DNA from: Labilibaculum sp032125735 | Lineage (GTDB): Bacteria > Bacteroidota > Bacteroidia > Bacteroidales > Marinifilaceae | Length of the DNA: 10,551 nt | Reading direction: 5' to 3' | Assembly: GCA_032125735.1 (NCBI GenBank) | Contig: JAQBBZ010000476.1 | Coordinates: 1-10,551, forward strand | Shown here: piece by piece, positions 1 through 6,973 of the stretch | Layout of the letters: the number at the start of each line of letters is the position of its first letter | Numbering within the stretch: position 1 is the stretch's first letter | Made by a program: the position numbers and the translations under genes | Notes under the pieces: generated by a model | What the model was told of the DNA's origin: nothing | Database searches by the model: none | Seen by the model: only the letters and a program-made list of their open reading frames with translations

Positions 1-12
1 GAATTTAGAGAC

Positions 13-1026
13 ATGCAAGGTAAAACAATTGAAAACAGTGTTGCCCAAATGGAGTATGTGAATATTGGTGGGGTTAAGCAATTCATCCTTATTCGGGGAA
101 AAAATATTGACAATCCTGTTTTGCTCCTATTGCACGGTGGCCCTGGAAATCCTGAACTTCCCATGTATAGAAAATATAACAGCGAATTAGAGAACTATTA
201 TACTGTCATTTATTGGGATCAACGAGGATCAGGTAAATCTGTTGTTGAAAATATACCTGACGCTTGTTTTACTCTGGATCAGTTCGTTGAAGATACCCAT
301 GAACTTACAATTTATCTGAAAGCACAATTCAAAAAAGACAAGATATTTTTATTGGGACATTCCTGGGGTTCATTGCTGGGAGTCCAAACTGTTTATAAGT
401 ATCCGAATGATTATTATGCATATGTAGGAACAGGCCAATTTGGAAACCAAGCTAAAAGCGACAGCTTATCCTATCAATTTGCCAAACACAAAGCAACTGA
501 ATCACAGGACACAATAGCATTGAACGATTTGGATAAGATCGGTGAATACAATAGTGAAAATTTGAAAAGATCAGGATTTATGAACTGGTTGTTTATGCAG
601 CGGGTCTGTGTTTCAAAATTTGGAGGGTCCTTTGCTGATCCAAATGCAGTAGTAGATATTATTCTCTTACCTATTTTATATTGCAAAGAATATACGATTG
701 CAAACAAGTATCATCTAATTAAAAACAATAGCCAATCTGCCTTCACCAACTCTCCGTTTAGTAAGATGATCCCAACGGTTTTAGGAATTGATTTATCCAA
801 AGTAAATGAATTGCAAATTCCTGTTTATTTTTTGCAAGGGAAGAATGATTATTTGACAAATTTTTCTGTTGCTAAAGAATACTTCGATTTATTGGAAGCT
901 CCTAAAAAAGAGTTTATTGTATTTGATAAATCAGCACATTTCCCATCTTTCGAAGAACCGGAAAAGTTTAATGCATTCATGATAAACCAAGTTCTAAAGG
1001 AAAGTACAGAATATTCACAGAAATAG
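13..1026 (+). CDS. Alpha/beta hydrolase, proline iminopeptidase-like
   Basis: A serine hydrolase of the alpha/beta fold, most like the prolyl aminopeptidase branch (peptidase family S33). The oxyanion-hole motif HGGPG is at residues 41-45, followed by DQRGSGKS at 69-76. The nucleophile elbow GHSWGS puts Ser at 117, the likely acid is Asp279 in QGKNDY, and the catalytic His is 309 in SAHFPSF. A helical cap insertion lies at about 140-250. All three catalytic residues are present, so the enzyme should be active. Family members remove N-terminal residues from peptides or hydrolyse small esters and amides; the substrate cannot be read from the sequence. The frame is open to the left edge of the window. 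Related proteins often carry a signal peptide and a few dozen residues before the ENSVAQMEYV-like segment, so the true start may lie upstream. ATG at 13 is the first start visible. A hairpin at 1098-1143 may end its transcript. Confidence 0.88.
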   Translation: MQGKTIENSVAQMEYVNIGGVKQFILIRGKNIDNPVLLLLHGGPGNPELPMYRKYNSELENYYTVIYWDQRGSGKSVVENIPDACFTLDQFVEDTHELTIYLKAQFKKDKIFLLGHSWGSLLGVQTVYKYPNDYYAYVGTGQFGNQAKSDSLSYQFAKHKATESQDTIALNDLDKIGEYNSENLKRSGFMNWLFMQRVCVSKFGGSFADPNAVVDIILLPILYCKEYTIANKYHLIKNNSQSAFTNSPFSKMIPTVLGIDLSKVNELQIPVYFLQGKNDYLTNFSVAKEYFDLLEAPKKEFIVFDKSAHFPSFEEPEKFNAFMINQVLKESTEYSQK

Positions 1027-1139
1027 GGTTAGATAAAGACAATATATCCAAGGCTCAAGTTTCAGTTTATAAATCTGAGGGTCTCATTGTAGTTGAGGCT
1101 CTCAGTGCAGGCAATAGTTGGTACCCTTACTGCAAGTGA
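1020..1139 (+). pseudogene. Possible remnant of a secreted-protein C-terminus
   Basis: This frame overlaps the hydrolase stop codon by a few bases and reads EIGLDKDN, then AQVSVYKSEGLIVVEAL, up to a TGA at 1137-1139. The beta-strand-rich segment resembles the start of the C-terminal sorting domain used by the Bacteroidetes type IX secretion system, which often looks like VSVYPN-x-G-x-LVVE followed by VSVYNL. After SAGNS the similarity stops, as if a frameshift had occurred. There is no start codon of its own. It could equally be chance, since it is only about 40 residues long. No function is assigned. Confidence 0.2.
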
Positions 1140-1143
1140 GAGC
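1098..1143 (+). terminator. Hairpin downstream of the hydrolase, possible terminator
   Basis: GCTCTCA (1098-1104) pairs with TGAGAGC (1137-1143), and TGCAG (1106-1110) pairs with CTGCA (1130-1134). Only a small internal loop interrupts these 12 base pairs, and the apical loop is 19 bases. A short ATTTTAAAAT run follows, so it lacks the long T tract of a strong intrinsic terminator. It could be a weak terminator or an RNA 3'-end stabiliser for the hydrolase transcript. Confidence 0.35.
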
Positions 1144-1312
1144 ATTTTAAAATCAAAATGAGAAAATTTAAAAAAGAGTGCTTGATATTGAATAGTGATG
1201 AAAAGACTAATTCAAAATAAAAGTCGAAAAAGAAACTACTCGAATAATTAACCTGATTACATCACAGAATAAATAATTATCTGAATAATTACCGTAGAAA
1301 ACACAAAGATAT

Positions 1313-1340
1313 TTTGTAATTTTAAGTATAGCTATTTTTT
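1313..1340 (+). promoter_or_regulatory. Candidate Bacteroidetes-type promoter for the lipoprotein gene
   Basis: TTTG at 1313-1316 and TATTTTTT at 1333-1340 resemble the Bacteroidetes sigma-ABfr boxes (-33 TTTG and -7 TAnnTTTG). The final G of the -7 box is missing and the 16-base spacing is shorter than usual. The position, about 25 bases before the ATG at 1365, fits a short leader. The surrounding DNA is so AT-rich that chance matches are likely. Confidence 0.22.
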
Positions 1341-1364
1341 TTTAATAAATTAATAATCAATACT

Positions 1365-2330
1365 ATGAAAGCAATAAGATATGTTTTTATTTTTATAATC
1401 TTTCTAACGCTTGGATGTGTAAATAAAAGCCCACAGCAGCAACATGAAAAAGAATCTCTGCCAATTCATAAAGGAGAAATAAAGATAAAAGGAGCTTATG
1501 CGCTGATGCCCCTTGTACAAAGGTGGATTAATGAATATCAGAAAATTCATCCTTTAGTTTTATTTAATTTATCTCCTGTTGGTACAGGAGAAGTGCTTTC
1601 TGAAATTTATTCAGATAAAACCGATTTGTTGATGATTTCGTCCGAACTACCTGACAAGTTGGAGTCATCGGTTTGGATACTGCCAGTAGCCAAGCTCTCA
1701 GTTGTTATGATAGTCAATAAAAAAAATCCGTATTGGTCTCAAATTTTGGAAACTGGAATCAAAAAAGACGATCTGTCAAAATTGTTTACCGGTGAAATAA
1801 CTTCTTGGGGTAATCTTTTTGGAGAACCTGGAAAACAACCTGTATCCGTTTATTTTCGTGCCGACCAAGCAGGTGCGACAGATATATTATCAAAATTTTT
1901 ATGGCTGGATGACCAGAAGATTAGTGGGACTGGTATTATTGGGGAAAATCTCTTAATAGAAGCCATTAAAGGCGATCCTCTTGCAATTGGTTACTGCAAT
2001 TTTATTTATTCTTTTGATCCTGAATCAAAAGAGTTTCGGGATGACATAGGAATCATCCCATTAGATCTGAATCAAAATGGAAAACTTGACGTGAAAGAGA
2101 ATTTTTACGAAAACTTTACGGAATTGCAACGGGCAATGTGGTTAGGTAAATATCCTTGCATATTGAACAGGCCTCAACAATTTGTAGCATCACAAAAACC
2201 TTCAACAAAAGAATTATATGATTTTTTAAAATGGATTATAATTGACGGGCAGGAAATAGTTCCTGAAATGGGATATATGGAACTTCGTTCAAGTGAAATA
2301 CAACGTTGTCTTTCATATATTGAAAACTAA
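1365..2330 (+). CDS. PstS-like substrate-binding lipoprotein
   Basis: A periplasmic binding-protein-fold protein of the phosphate-binding (PstS-like) family, anchored as a lipoprotein. The signal peptide is residues 1-17, with lipobox LTLGC and lipidated Cys18. The mature part begins with the typical GAYALMPLVQRWINEY segment (43-58) and has PVGTGE at 71-76. TGEITSWGNL is at 142-151, and R165-ADQAGAT at 165-172 stands where PstS proteins have R-x-x-SGT. The C-terminus keeps FLKWIIIDGQEIVPEMGY (287-304). Length (321) is normal for the family. Unusually, residues 234-245 form a perfect EF-hand-like loop. No pstCAB or phoU genes are adjacent, so it may feed a transporter encoded elsewhere or act as a solute sensor. 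Phosphate is the family ligand, but the changed binding motif leaves the true ligand open. The ATG at 1365 is chosen because it gives an intact signal peptide. Confidence 0.87.
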   Translation: MKAIRYVFIFIIFLTLGCVNKSPQQQHEKESLPIHKGEIKIKGAYALMPLVQRWINEYQKIHPLVLFNLSPVGTGEVLSEIYSDKTDLLMISSELPDKLESSVWILPVAKLSVVMIVNKKNPYWSQILETGIKKDDLSKLFTGEITSWGNLFGEPGKQPVSVYFRADQAGATDILSKFLWLDDQKISGTGIIGENLLIEAIKGDPLAIGYCNFIYSFDPESKEFRDDIGIIPLDLNQNGKLDVKENFYENFTELQRAMWLGKYPCILNRPQQFVASQKPSTKELYDFLKWIIIDGQEIVPEMGYMELRSSEIQRCLSYIEN

Positions 2331-2347
2331 CATAACCTTAATTTTTT

Positions 2348-2364
2348 ATTGAAGCATTTTCAAT
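2348..2364. terminator. Weak AT-rich inverted repeat after the lipoprotein gene
   Basis: ATTGAA (2348-2353) and TTCAAT (2359-2364) enclose a 5-base loop, 17 bases after the stop codon. A run of six T precedes the stem and a run of A follows it. It could serve as a weak terminator, more plausibly for the opposite strand, where the T run would lie downstream. The stem is too AT-rich to be sure. Confidence 0.22.
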
Positions 2365-2441
2365 CTGAAAAAAGAAATAAAGTACAACCCGTCAACAAAG
2401 AGTATAAGTATTGGCGGGAAATATAGTAAACATCAAGCTTT

Positions 2442-2553
2442 GTAGTCCGCTTCAACTTTCTTGTAGCTTGACAGAGATGAAGCCCGAAGTCGGCTACTAT
2501 TCTGATACTAAACGTAAAAACCCACAGGCCAAGCACCCAGCTTGGCCTTTTTT
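2442..2553 (+). ncRNA. Candidate small RNA: long hairpin plus intrinsic terminator
   Basis: A nearly continuous hairpin is visible. GTAG (2442-2445) pairs with CTAC (2494-2497), CCG (2447-2449) with CGG (2491-2493), CTTCA (2450-2454) with TGAAG (2478-2482), and TTTCT (2457-2461) with AGAGA (2473-2477), with small bulges between. About 30 bases later comes a strong terminator hairpin. Together they look like the 3' part of a transcribed, non-coding RNA that could start anywhere downstream of the lipoprotein gene. It matches no RNA family that I recognise. A weak frame (2411-2620) runs across it but continues into the terminator and the repeats, which argues against a protein. Confidence 0.4.
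2526..2553 (+). terminator. Strong rho-independent terminator
   Basis: AGGCCAAGC (2526-2534) and GCTTGGCCT (2540-2548) form a perfect 9-base-pair GC-rich stem with loop ACCCA, and the T tract runs 2548-2553. This is a textbook intrinsic terminator on the + strand. It lies about 195 bases past the lipoprotein stop, so it ends either a long 3' untranslated region or an independent small RNA. Confidence 0.78.
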
Positions 2554-2565
2554 CTTGTCCAACGA

Positions 2566-2768
2566 AAAAATGCTCTTGGCGGGTATCAAAATGCCTCGGG
2601 CGGTCTGGTTTTGCTCCTGATAGCTGGCAAAATGCTTCGGCCGGGCAATAAAGTGCCTCTGGCTGTAATTGAAATGCTTCCGGCGATAAGCAAAATGCCT
2701 CGGGCGGTGGTAAAAGTGACTCTCTGTCAGGCAAAAGTGCCGCGGGGAGGTACAAAAGCATTTTTCAT
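2566..2768. repeat. Degenerate tandem array with 21-base period, about ten units
   Basis: Units have the approximate consensus CAAAATGCCTCGGGCGGTA plus two variable bases. The T of the TGC core falls at 2571, 2592, 2612, 2633, 2654, 2675, 2696, 2717, 2738, and its aligned position in the last unit is 2759. Eight of the nine steps are exactly 21 bases and one is 20. Units two and seven share an identical 18-base core (2587-2604 and 2691-2708), while others have diverged. The array is GC-rich within AT-rich flanks and starts directly after a terminator. Read on the minus strand, several units encode a heptapeptide with PEAF. The 20-base unit shifts the frame, so the array is probably not coding. 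Its function is unknown. Confidence 0.8.
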
Positions 2769-2883
2769 CGCTAACAGACTTTCTTTTGATATCATAAATA
2801 AAATATTTATTGCAAATCTACTGTTTACGGGCAGTTGCTGAGAAAAAGGCTGAATTGTGATTATAATATTTAATGCATCTGTT

Positions 2884-2944
2884 TTTCAGGAACGATTGGA
2901 TATAAAGCTCTGCCACAGTTATTACCGCAAGTCTGTGCCTGAAA
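2884..2944 (+). promoter_or_regulatory. Nested inverted repeats in the probable leader of the NTPase gene
   Basis: TTTCAGG (2884-2890) can pair with CCTGAAA (2938-2944). Directly inside it, CACAG (2914-2918) can pair with CTGTG (2933-2937), so the 3' arm is one unbroken 12-base segment. A 23-base bulge lies on the 5' side and the apical loop is 14 bases. It lies about 90 bases before the ATG at 3033. It could be a leader RNA structure or an operator; chance is possible, and it matches no riboswitch class that I recognise. Confidence 0.25.
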
Positions 2945-3032
2945 TCCGCAGGTAAATTCCTCAATTTATAATGATGTTGGTATATCGGGTATTTTTTGTA
3001 TTTTAAATCTTGCTATTATAGATCAATAAGCT

Positions 3033-5939
3033 ATGCATACTAACTACTCATCCAAATTAATAAGCTCTCTTCATCCGGTTGAGAGCATGATATCTACTTT
3101 GCAGGAAACGATCGATTCGATTGAGAAAAGCAAGGGTGTTTCTGATGATTATTCCGACTATCGCAAACATAGTGAGGAATTTAAAAAACATGTTCACGAT
3201 AATTTTTATGAAATAAATAAGCTTGATGTATCGGGATTTTTCGATCAGTTTGCAGAGATTAAAGAATACATTTCTGGTTTTGAAGAGCTCGTTGAAGAAT
3301 TTCAGGATAAGGATCGGTTTTATGCTCTGCCTTCGGATGGAATCATCTTGAAAACTAGGAAACTGGGGAAATTATTCTTTCAGAAAATCAATTGGGGATT
3401 GCTGAGTGTAAGGAATCTGTTTCGCACTTTATTTAAAAAGGAACCTATTCCTAAAAATTTCTGGAAACACAAAATTCAGCGTCAACAGTTGGCTGAACTC
3501 ATCTATTTTGCGCGCTTTTTAGAAGATGCTAATCCTATTGTTGAGGATGTTCTCTCATTTCGACAGGATATTTTTCGATCGGTTAAGGAAATTGACAAAC
3601 AAATAGAATCCAATCTGCTTGTAAACAGCAAATGGATCGAAAATGATTTTACTCAACAGCTAACAGAACTAAGGCAGCAGATAGGAGCCAAAAAGATTGA
3701 AGTTGATTTGAATTTTAAAGAGCAGAAAGAGGCTCTGGATTTAATGTATGCTGAATTGCATGCCAAGACAGGTACTTTAGAGTTTCCTTCCAGTAAGATT
3801 CAATCGGGAAAATTGACTAAAAAAGCAGGTCGGATTTTAAAGAATCAGGAGGAATTATTTGACAATTACAACAGCCGGGCATTTGCTCTGTTTGAACATT
3901 GGCGACTCGTTTATGAAATACGATTTTCAAATTTAGCCATTACAGATATCTTCAATAAACGTGAAGTTCTGATTAAAAATATTCTCGATGAGGTTTTGCT
4001 TTCAGCGGATGTTTTTTTTGTGCGCAATTTGGAAAGTGCTCTTGAAAAAATTGAGAAAGAAAGCGATTTACAGGATGTTCAGAATAATATACTGTCGAAA
4101 CAATTACTTGCTGAGAGAATTCCCGACTATGTTAAGAAATTAATGAACACGGATTTTGCTTCTCATTTTGATCTTCTAAAAACAGACTGTTACAAGGAGT
4201 TTGAAAACATACCTGCCAGCTATCTACTGCCATCCAAAAAAGGATGGAAACAGCTTATGGGTCTGCCAAAGCTTAGGGAAACAAATGTAATGGATATTGT
4301 GAATGGTTGCCTGGGCGAATCGATTGAGAATCCTCTTCTGATTCAAAAAGAGGCTCTGGTAACTGGCATTCAGCAGGCTTTATCTAATATAAGCGAATTG
4401 GCCGGAATTGTAGAATACGCCTTGGAATATTACAATGCAAAGGATCTGGAGCAGGCAAGTGATCAGCTTGCTGAATTTCGGGATGGTATTGAACGGGCAG
4501 TGCAGAAAGCAAAAGAAAATAAGCAACACAATGCTGAACTAACAAGGGCGGTTGTAGAGCAAATGAACAAAATCAACAGCAGTTTTGTTGTTGAGATTTC
4601 GGATGCCATTTCTCCTGATAATTTAGATCAGAAGCAGACTGAAATGATTCGGAAGAAGAGAATCAGGGATGCTAAAAATATTCTGATTAATGCTTTGTCT
4701 TTCTCCAAAGAGATTTTGCAAAAATCGTACACGCGAATTCTCGATTTAATTAAGCAAGGCAGAATAAAATACACAGCTTATCGAAAGGTTTTGGGTTTGT
4801 CTGAGAAAAAGGAAGGTATTGGCAGTGAATTGTCCAATTACCTATCGGAAACCGAAACTGCAATTGCTCGATTGCCTTTAATATATCAGCATTTATTTCA
4901 AATTACTCCTCTTACAAATGCTAAATTTCGAATTGAGAGAGTCATGGTTATTCAGCAACTCGAAATTGCGTATAGCAACTGGACAACAGGAAAGTTTGCA
5001 CCTACTTGTTTGGTGGGAGAAACAGGAAGTGGAATCACTTCTGCGGTGAATGTTTTTGAAGAGAGATTTGGTCATCAATATCCTTTTTACAGGTTCAATT
5101 TGGATCGTAAAATTAATAGTGAAGAAGAATTCATTCAGTTTTTGCAAACTGTTTTTACGGATTTAAAATTTGAGTCCATTGATGAATTAATCGATGAAAT
5201 TCAGAAACTAAAAGGGCGAAGAATAATTGTGATTGAGAATGTGCATCAATTATTTCTTCGTAAGCTTCATGGGTTTAAAAATTTATCTCAGTTTTTTAGA
5301 CTGATATCGCAAAGCAATTCCCGAATTTTTTGGTTGAGCACCTGTTTGCTTTACACGTACAAATATCTTAATTACACCTCAAAAATGAGTGATTATTTTG
5401 GATATGTAGTAAACTTAGATAGTTTGAATAAAGAGCAATTAACCGAAATAATTATAAAACGGCATAAGTTTAGTGGCTTCAAGCTTAATTTTTTGCCTCC
5501 AAAAGATTTTCATTATAAGCGGACTTACAAAAGAATGTCCGAAGCCGAGAAACAGACTTATTTGCAGGAAGATTATTTTAATAGTTTGTACAAATTTGCT
5601 CAAAACAATCTTTCATTGGCTTTGTTGTTTTGGATGCGTTCGGTGGTAAGTGTAGAGGATAATAATTTCTATATGCAGTTTAGGCATTTGGAGTATTCTT
5701 TTTTTAACTCACTAAGTCCTTCTCAAATAACAAGCTTGCATGCACTAATTCTTCATGGAGGACTTTTGTTGGAGGAACATGCAGATATTTTTACTTGGAA
5801 AAAGGAGGAAAGTTTTGCCCATTTAATGGTGTTTACCGATGATGGGATTTTAATTCGGAAAAATGGAATGTATTCTGTTAATCCGCTTGTATACAGGCAG
5901 GTTGTGGATCATCTTACCATTTTGAATTACATACACTAA
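3033..5939 (+). CDS. Large coiled-coil protein with degenerate P-loop NTPase domain
   Basis: I do not recognise a named family for this 968-residue protein. Residues 1 to about 640 are almost entirely helical, charged and coiled-coil-like, with no clear membrane segment or signal peptide, so it should be cytoplasmic. A P-loop NTPase-like domain follows at about 640-830. Its Walker A-like motif is GETGSGITS (662-670), in which the invariant lysine is replaced by Ile668. The Walker B-like strand RRIIVIENVHQLF (729-741) has Glu735-Asn736 where Asp-Glu is usual, and WLST at 767-770 may be a sensor-1 strand. The last 80 residues look like a winged-helix domain (LSPSQITSLHALI, then DDGILIRKNGMYSVNP). 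This arrangement recalls AAA+/STAND or Orc-like proteins that have lost hydrolysis. It ends 35 bases before an MscS channel gene in the same direction, so the two are probably co-transcribed. The start is the first ATG; no Shine-Dalgarno is visible, as usual in Bacteroidetes. Confidence 0.85.
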   Translation: MHTNYSSKLISSLHPVESMISTLQETIDSIEKSKGVSDDYSDYRKHSEEFKKHVHDNFYEINKLDVSGFFDQFAEIKEYISGFEELVEEFQDKDRFYALPSDGIILKTRKLGKLFFQKINWGLLSVRNLFRTLFKKEPIPKNFWKHKIQRQQLAELIYFARFLEDANPIVEDVLSFRQDIFRSVKEIDKQIESNLLVNSKWIENDFTQQLTELRQQIGAKKIEVDLNFKEQKEALDLMYAELHAKTGTLEFPSSKIQSGKLTKKAGRILKNQEELFDNYNSRAFALFEHWRLVYEIRFSNLAITDIFNKREVLIKNILDEVLLSADVFFVRNLESALEKIEKESDLQDVQNNILSKQLLAERIPDYVKKLMNTDFASHFDLLKTDCYKEFENIPASYLLPSKKGWKQLMGLPKLRETNVMDIVNGCLGESIENPLLIQKEALVTGIQQALSNISELAGIVEYALEYYNAKDLEQASDQLAEFRDGIERAVQKAKENKQHNAELTRAVVEQMNKINSSFVVEISDAISPDNLDQKQTEMIRKKRIRDAKNILINALSFSKEILQKSYTRILDLIKQGRIKYTAYRKVLGLSEKKEGIGSELSNYLSETETAIARLPLIYQHLFQITPLTNAKFRIERVMVIQQLEIAYSNWTTGKFAPTCLVGETGSGITSAVNVFEERFGHQYPFYRFNLDRKINSEEEFIQFLQTVFTDLKFESIDELIDEIQKLKGRRIIVIENVHQLFLRKLHGFKNLSQFFRLISQSNSRIFWLSTCLLYTYKYLNYTSKMSDYFGYVVNLDSLNKEQLTEIIIKRHKFSGFKLNFLPPKDFHYKRTYKRMSEAEKQTYLQEDYFNSLYKFAQNNLSLALLFWMRSVVSVEDNNFYMQFRHLEYSFFNSLSPSQITSLHALILHGGLLLEEHADIFTWKKEESFAHLMVFTDDGILIRKNGMYSVNPLVYRQVVDHLTILNYIH

Positions 5940-5974
5940 AGGCATTTAAGAATAGAATATAATTATCGGATAAA

Positions 5975-6949
5975 ATGAAAAAATACAGAAGTATACTACT
6001 CATTATTGTGAGCCTTTTTATTTGTTCTCAAACTTTGCTGTCGCAAAAGCAACTTGCCGATTCCTTGGTAAAGACTGATGTTGTGCAGGTTGATACCATC
6101 TTGGGAGAATCGGCGAATCTTTCAGCTGATAATATGATTAAATCAATTGGTGATAAATTCGATGCTCCAGACGTTTCAAATATCATTTCTTTTTCAAAGA
6201 TTTTTTGGGCATTGATTTTTATTATGATAGGATATTTTACAGTCGGTTTTTTAACCCGAACCATTGAGATTTGGTCTGAGAAAAGTCCGGATAGAAGGGT
6301 GAAGGGAAAAGCTATTGTTCCGGTCGTGAAAATTATTTGCTGGATGATAATTGCTTATCTTGTTGTAAGGGGGATTTTTAATCCGCCTTTGACATCTCTT
6401 ATTGCATTTGGTGCATCGGTAGGTGTTGCTGTAGGTTTTGCGGCTCAGGATATCATAAAGAATATATTTGGTGGTTTTGTAATCCTTATCGATCGGCCAT
6501 TTAAAATAGGCGATAAAATTGAGGTGGGGAGTACTTATGGTGAGGTTCTCGATATGTCGTTGCGATCGACTCGGGTACAAACTGCCGACGATTCAATTGT
6601 TACCTTGCCTAATGGTGACCTGATGAATCAATCGATATCCAATTCGAATTCGGGCGAGACCAACTGTCAGGTAGTTGCCGAAATTTATTTGCCAATTACC
6701 ATCGATACACATCAGGTACGAAAAATTGCTATGGAGGTCGCTAAGGTTTCAAACTATGTGTATTTGGCTAAACCAATTGCAGTTATTTTTGTGAACGATA
6801 TCAAGTACGATAAGCTTTGCTACAAAATGCGCTTAAAAGCCTATGTAATGGACATTCGTTTTGAGTTTGCCTTCAAAAGTGAATTAACCGAAAATGTAAT
6901 TAAGGAATTGTTGAATTGTGAGATTCTGAGCAGTGAGAATTCTATTTAG
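5975..6949 (+). CDS. MscS-family mechanosensitive ion channel, partner of the NTPase-like gene
   Basis: A small-conductance mechanosensitive channel of the inner membrane, which in this family opens under membrane tension to release solutes. An N-terminal signal peptide or first helix (about 5-23) is followed by a short periplasmic stretch of about 45 residues. Membrane helices follow at about 72-97, 113-135 and 139-172. The pore helix has the small-residue pattern AFGASVGVAVGFAAQDIIKNIFGG (144-167). The beta domain holds RPFKIGDKIEVG (174-185), the LRSTRVQTADDSIVTLPNG segment, and a cytoplasmic alpha/beta part to residue 324. The length is close to that of E. coli MscS (286) plus the N-terminal extension. 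It sits 35 bases behind the large NTPase-like gene on the same strand, suggesting one operon and possibly a physical partnership. No Shine-Dalgarno precedes the ATG at 5975. Confidence 0.92.
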   Translation: MKKYRSILLIIVSLFICSQTLLSQKQLADSLVKTDVVQVDTILGESANLSADNMIKSIGDKFDAPDVSNIISFSKIFWALIFIMIGYFTVGFLTRTIEIWSEKSPDRRVKGKAIVPVVKIICWMIIAYLVVRGIFNPPLTSLIAFGASVGVAVGFAAQDIIKNIFGGFVILIDRPFKIGDKIEVGSTYGEVLDMSLRSTRVQTADDSIVTLPNGDLMNQSISNSNSGETNCQVVAEIYLPITIDTHQVRKIAMEVAKVSNYVYLAKPIAVIFVNDIKYDKLCYKMRLKAYVMDIRFEFAFKSELTENVIKELLNCEILSSENSI

Positions 6950-6973
6950 TAGAAGGGCGGAAGTTTTAAGGAA

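Larger units (their letters stand above)
1027..1364. other. Gene-free spacer between hydrolase and PstS-like gene
   Basis: AT-rich stretch of 338 bases with no convincing complete gene. Its left third holds a hairpin (1098-1143) and a short open frame that resembles the end of a secreted protein (1020-1139). The middle has a small AT-rich inverted repeat, CATTTT at 1143-1148 and AAAATG at 1155-1160. The right end probably holds the promoter of the downstream lipoprotein gene. I see nothing else in it. Confidence 0.6.
2331..3032. other. Long gene-free region with structured RNA signals and tandem repeats
   Basis: This is the largest non-coding stretch in the window. It contains a weak AT-rich inverted repeat just after the lipoprotein gene (2348-2364), a candidate small RNA (about 2442-2553) ending in a strong terminator, a 21-base tandem array (about 2566-2768), and a nested inverted repeat in the probable leader of the next gene (2884-2944). 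The open frames across it have no start context, no family resemblance, and draw their amino-acid repetition from the DNA repeat. I therefore call no protein here. Confidence 0.65.

Noticed and set aside
1365..2330. Phosphate ABC transporter operon (pst)
   Set aside because: Only the binding-protein-like gene is present. No permease, ATPase or phoU gene lies on either side.
2360..2761. Minus-strand open frame with PEAF heptapeptide repeats
   Set aside because: The repetition comes from the 21-base DNA array. One unit is 20 bases long, which breaks the heptad frame, and the rest of the frame crosses the terminator and the RNA-like hairpin. No start context or family is visible.
2566..2768. 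CRISPR array or plasmid iterons
   Set aside because: Units are adjacent with no spacers, so it is not CRISPR. There is no replication initiator gene and the units are too diverged for working iterons.
2411..2841. Plus-strand open frames across the terminator and the tandem array (2411-2620 and 2542-2841)
   Set aside because: They read through a strong intrinsic terminator and the repeats in two overlapping frames, with no recognisable domain.
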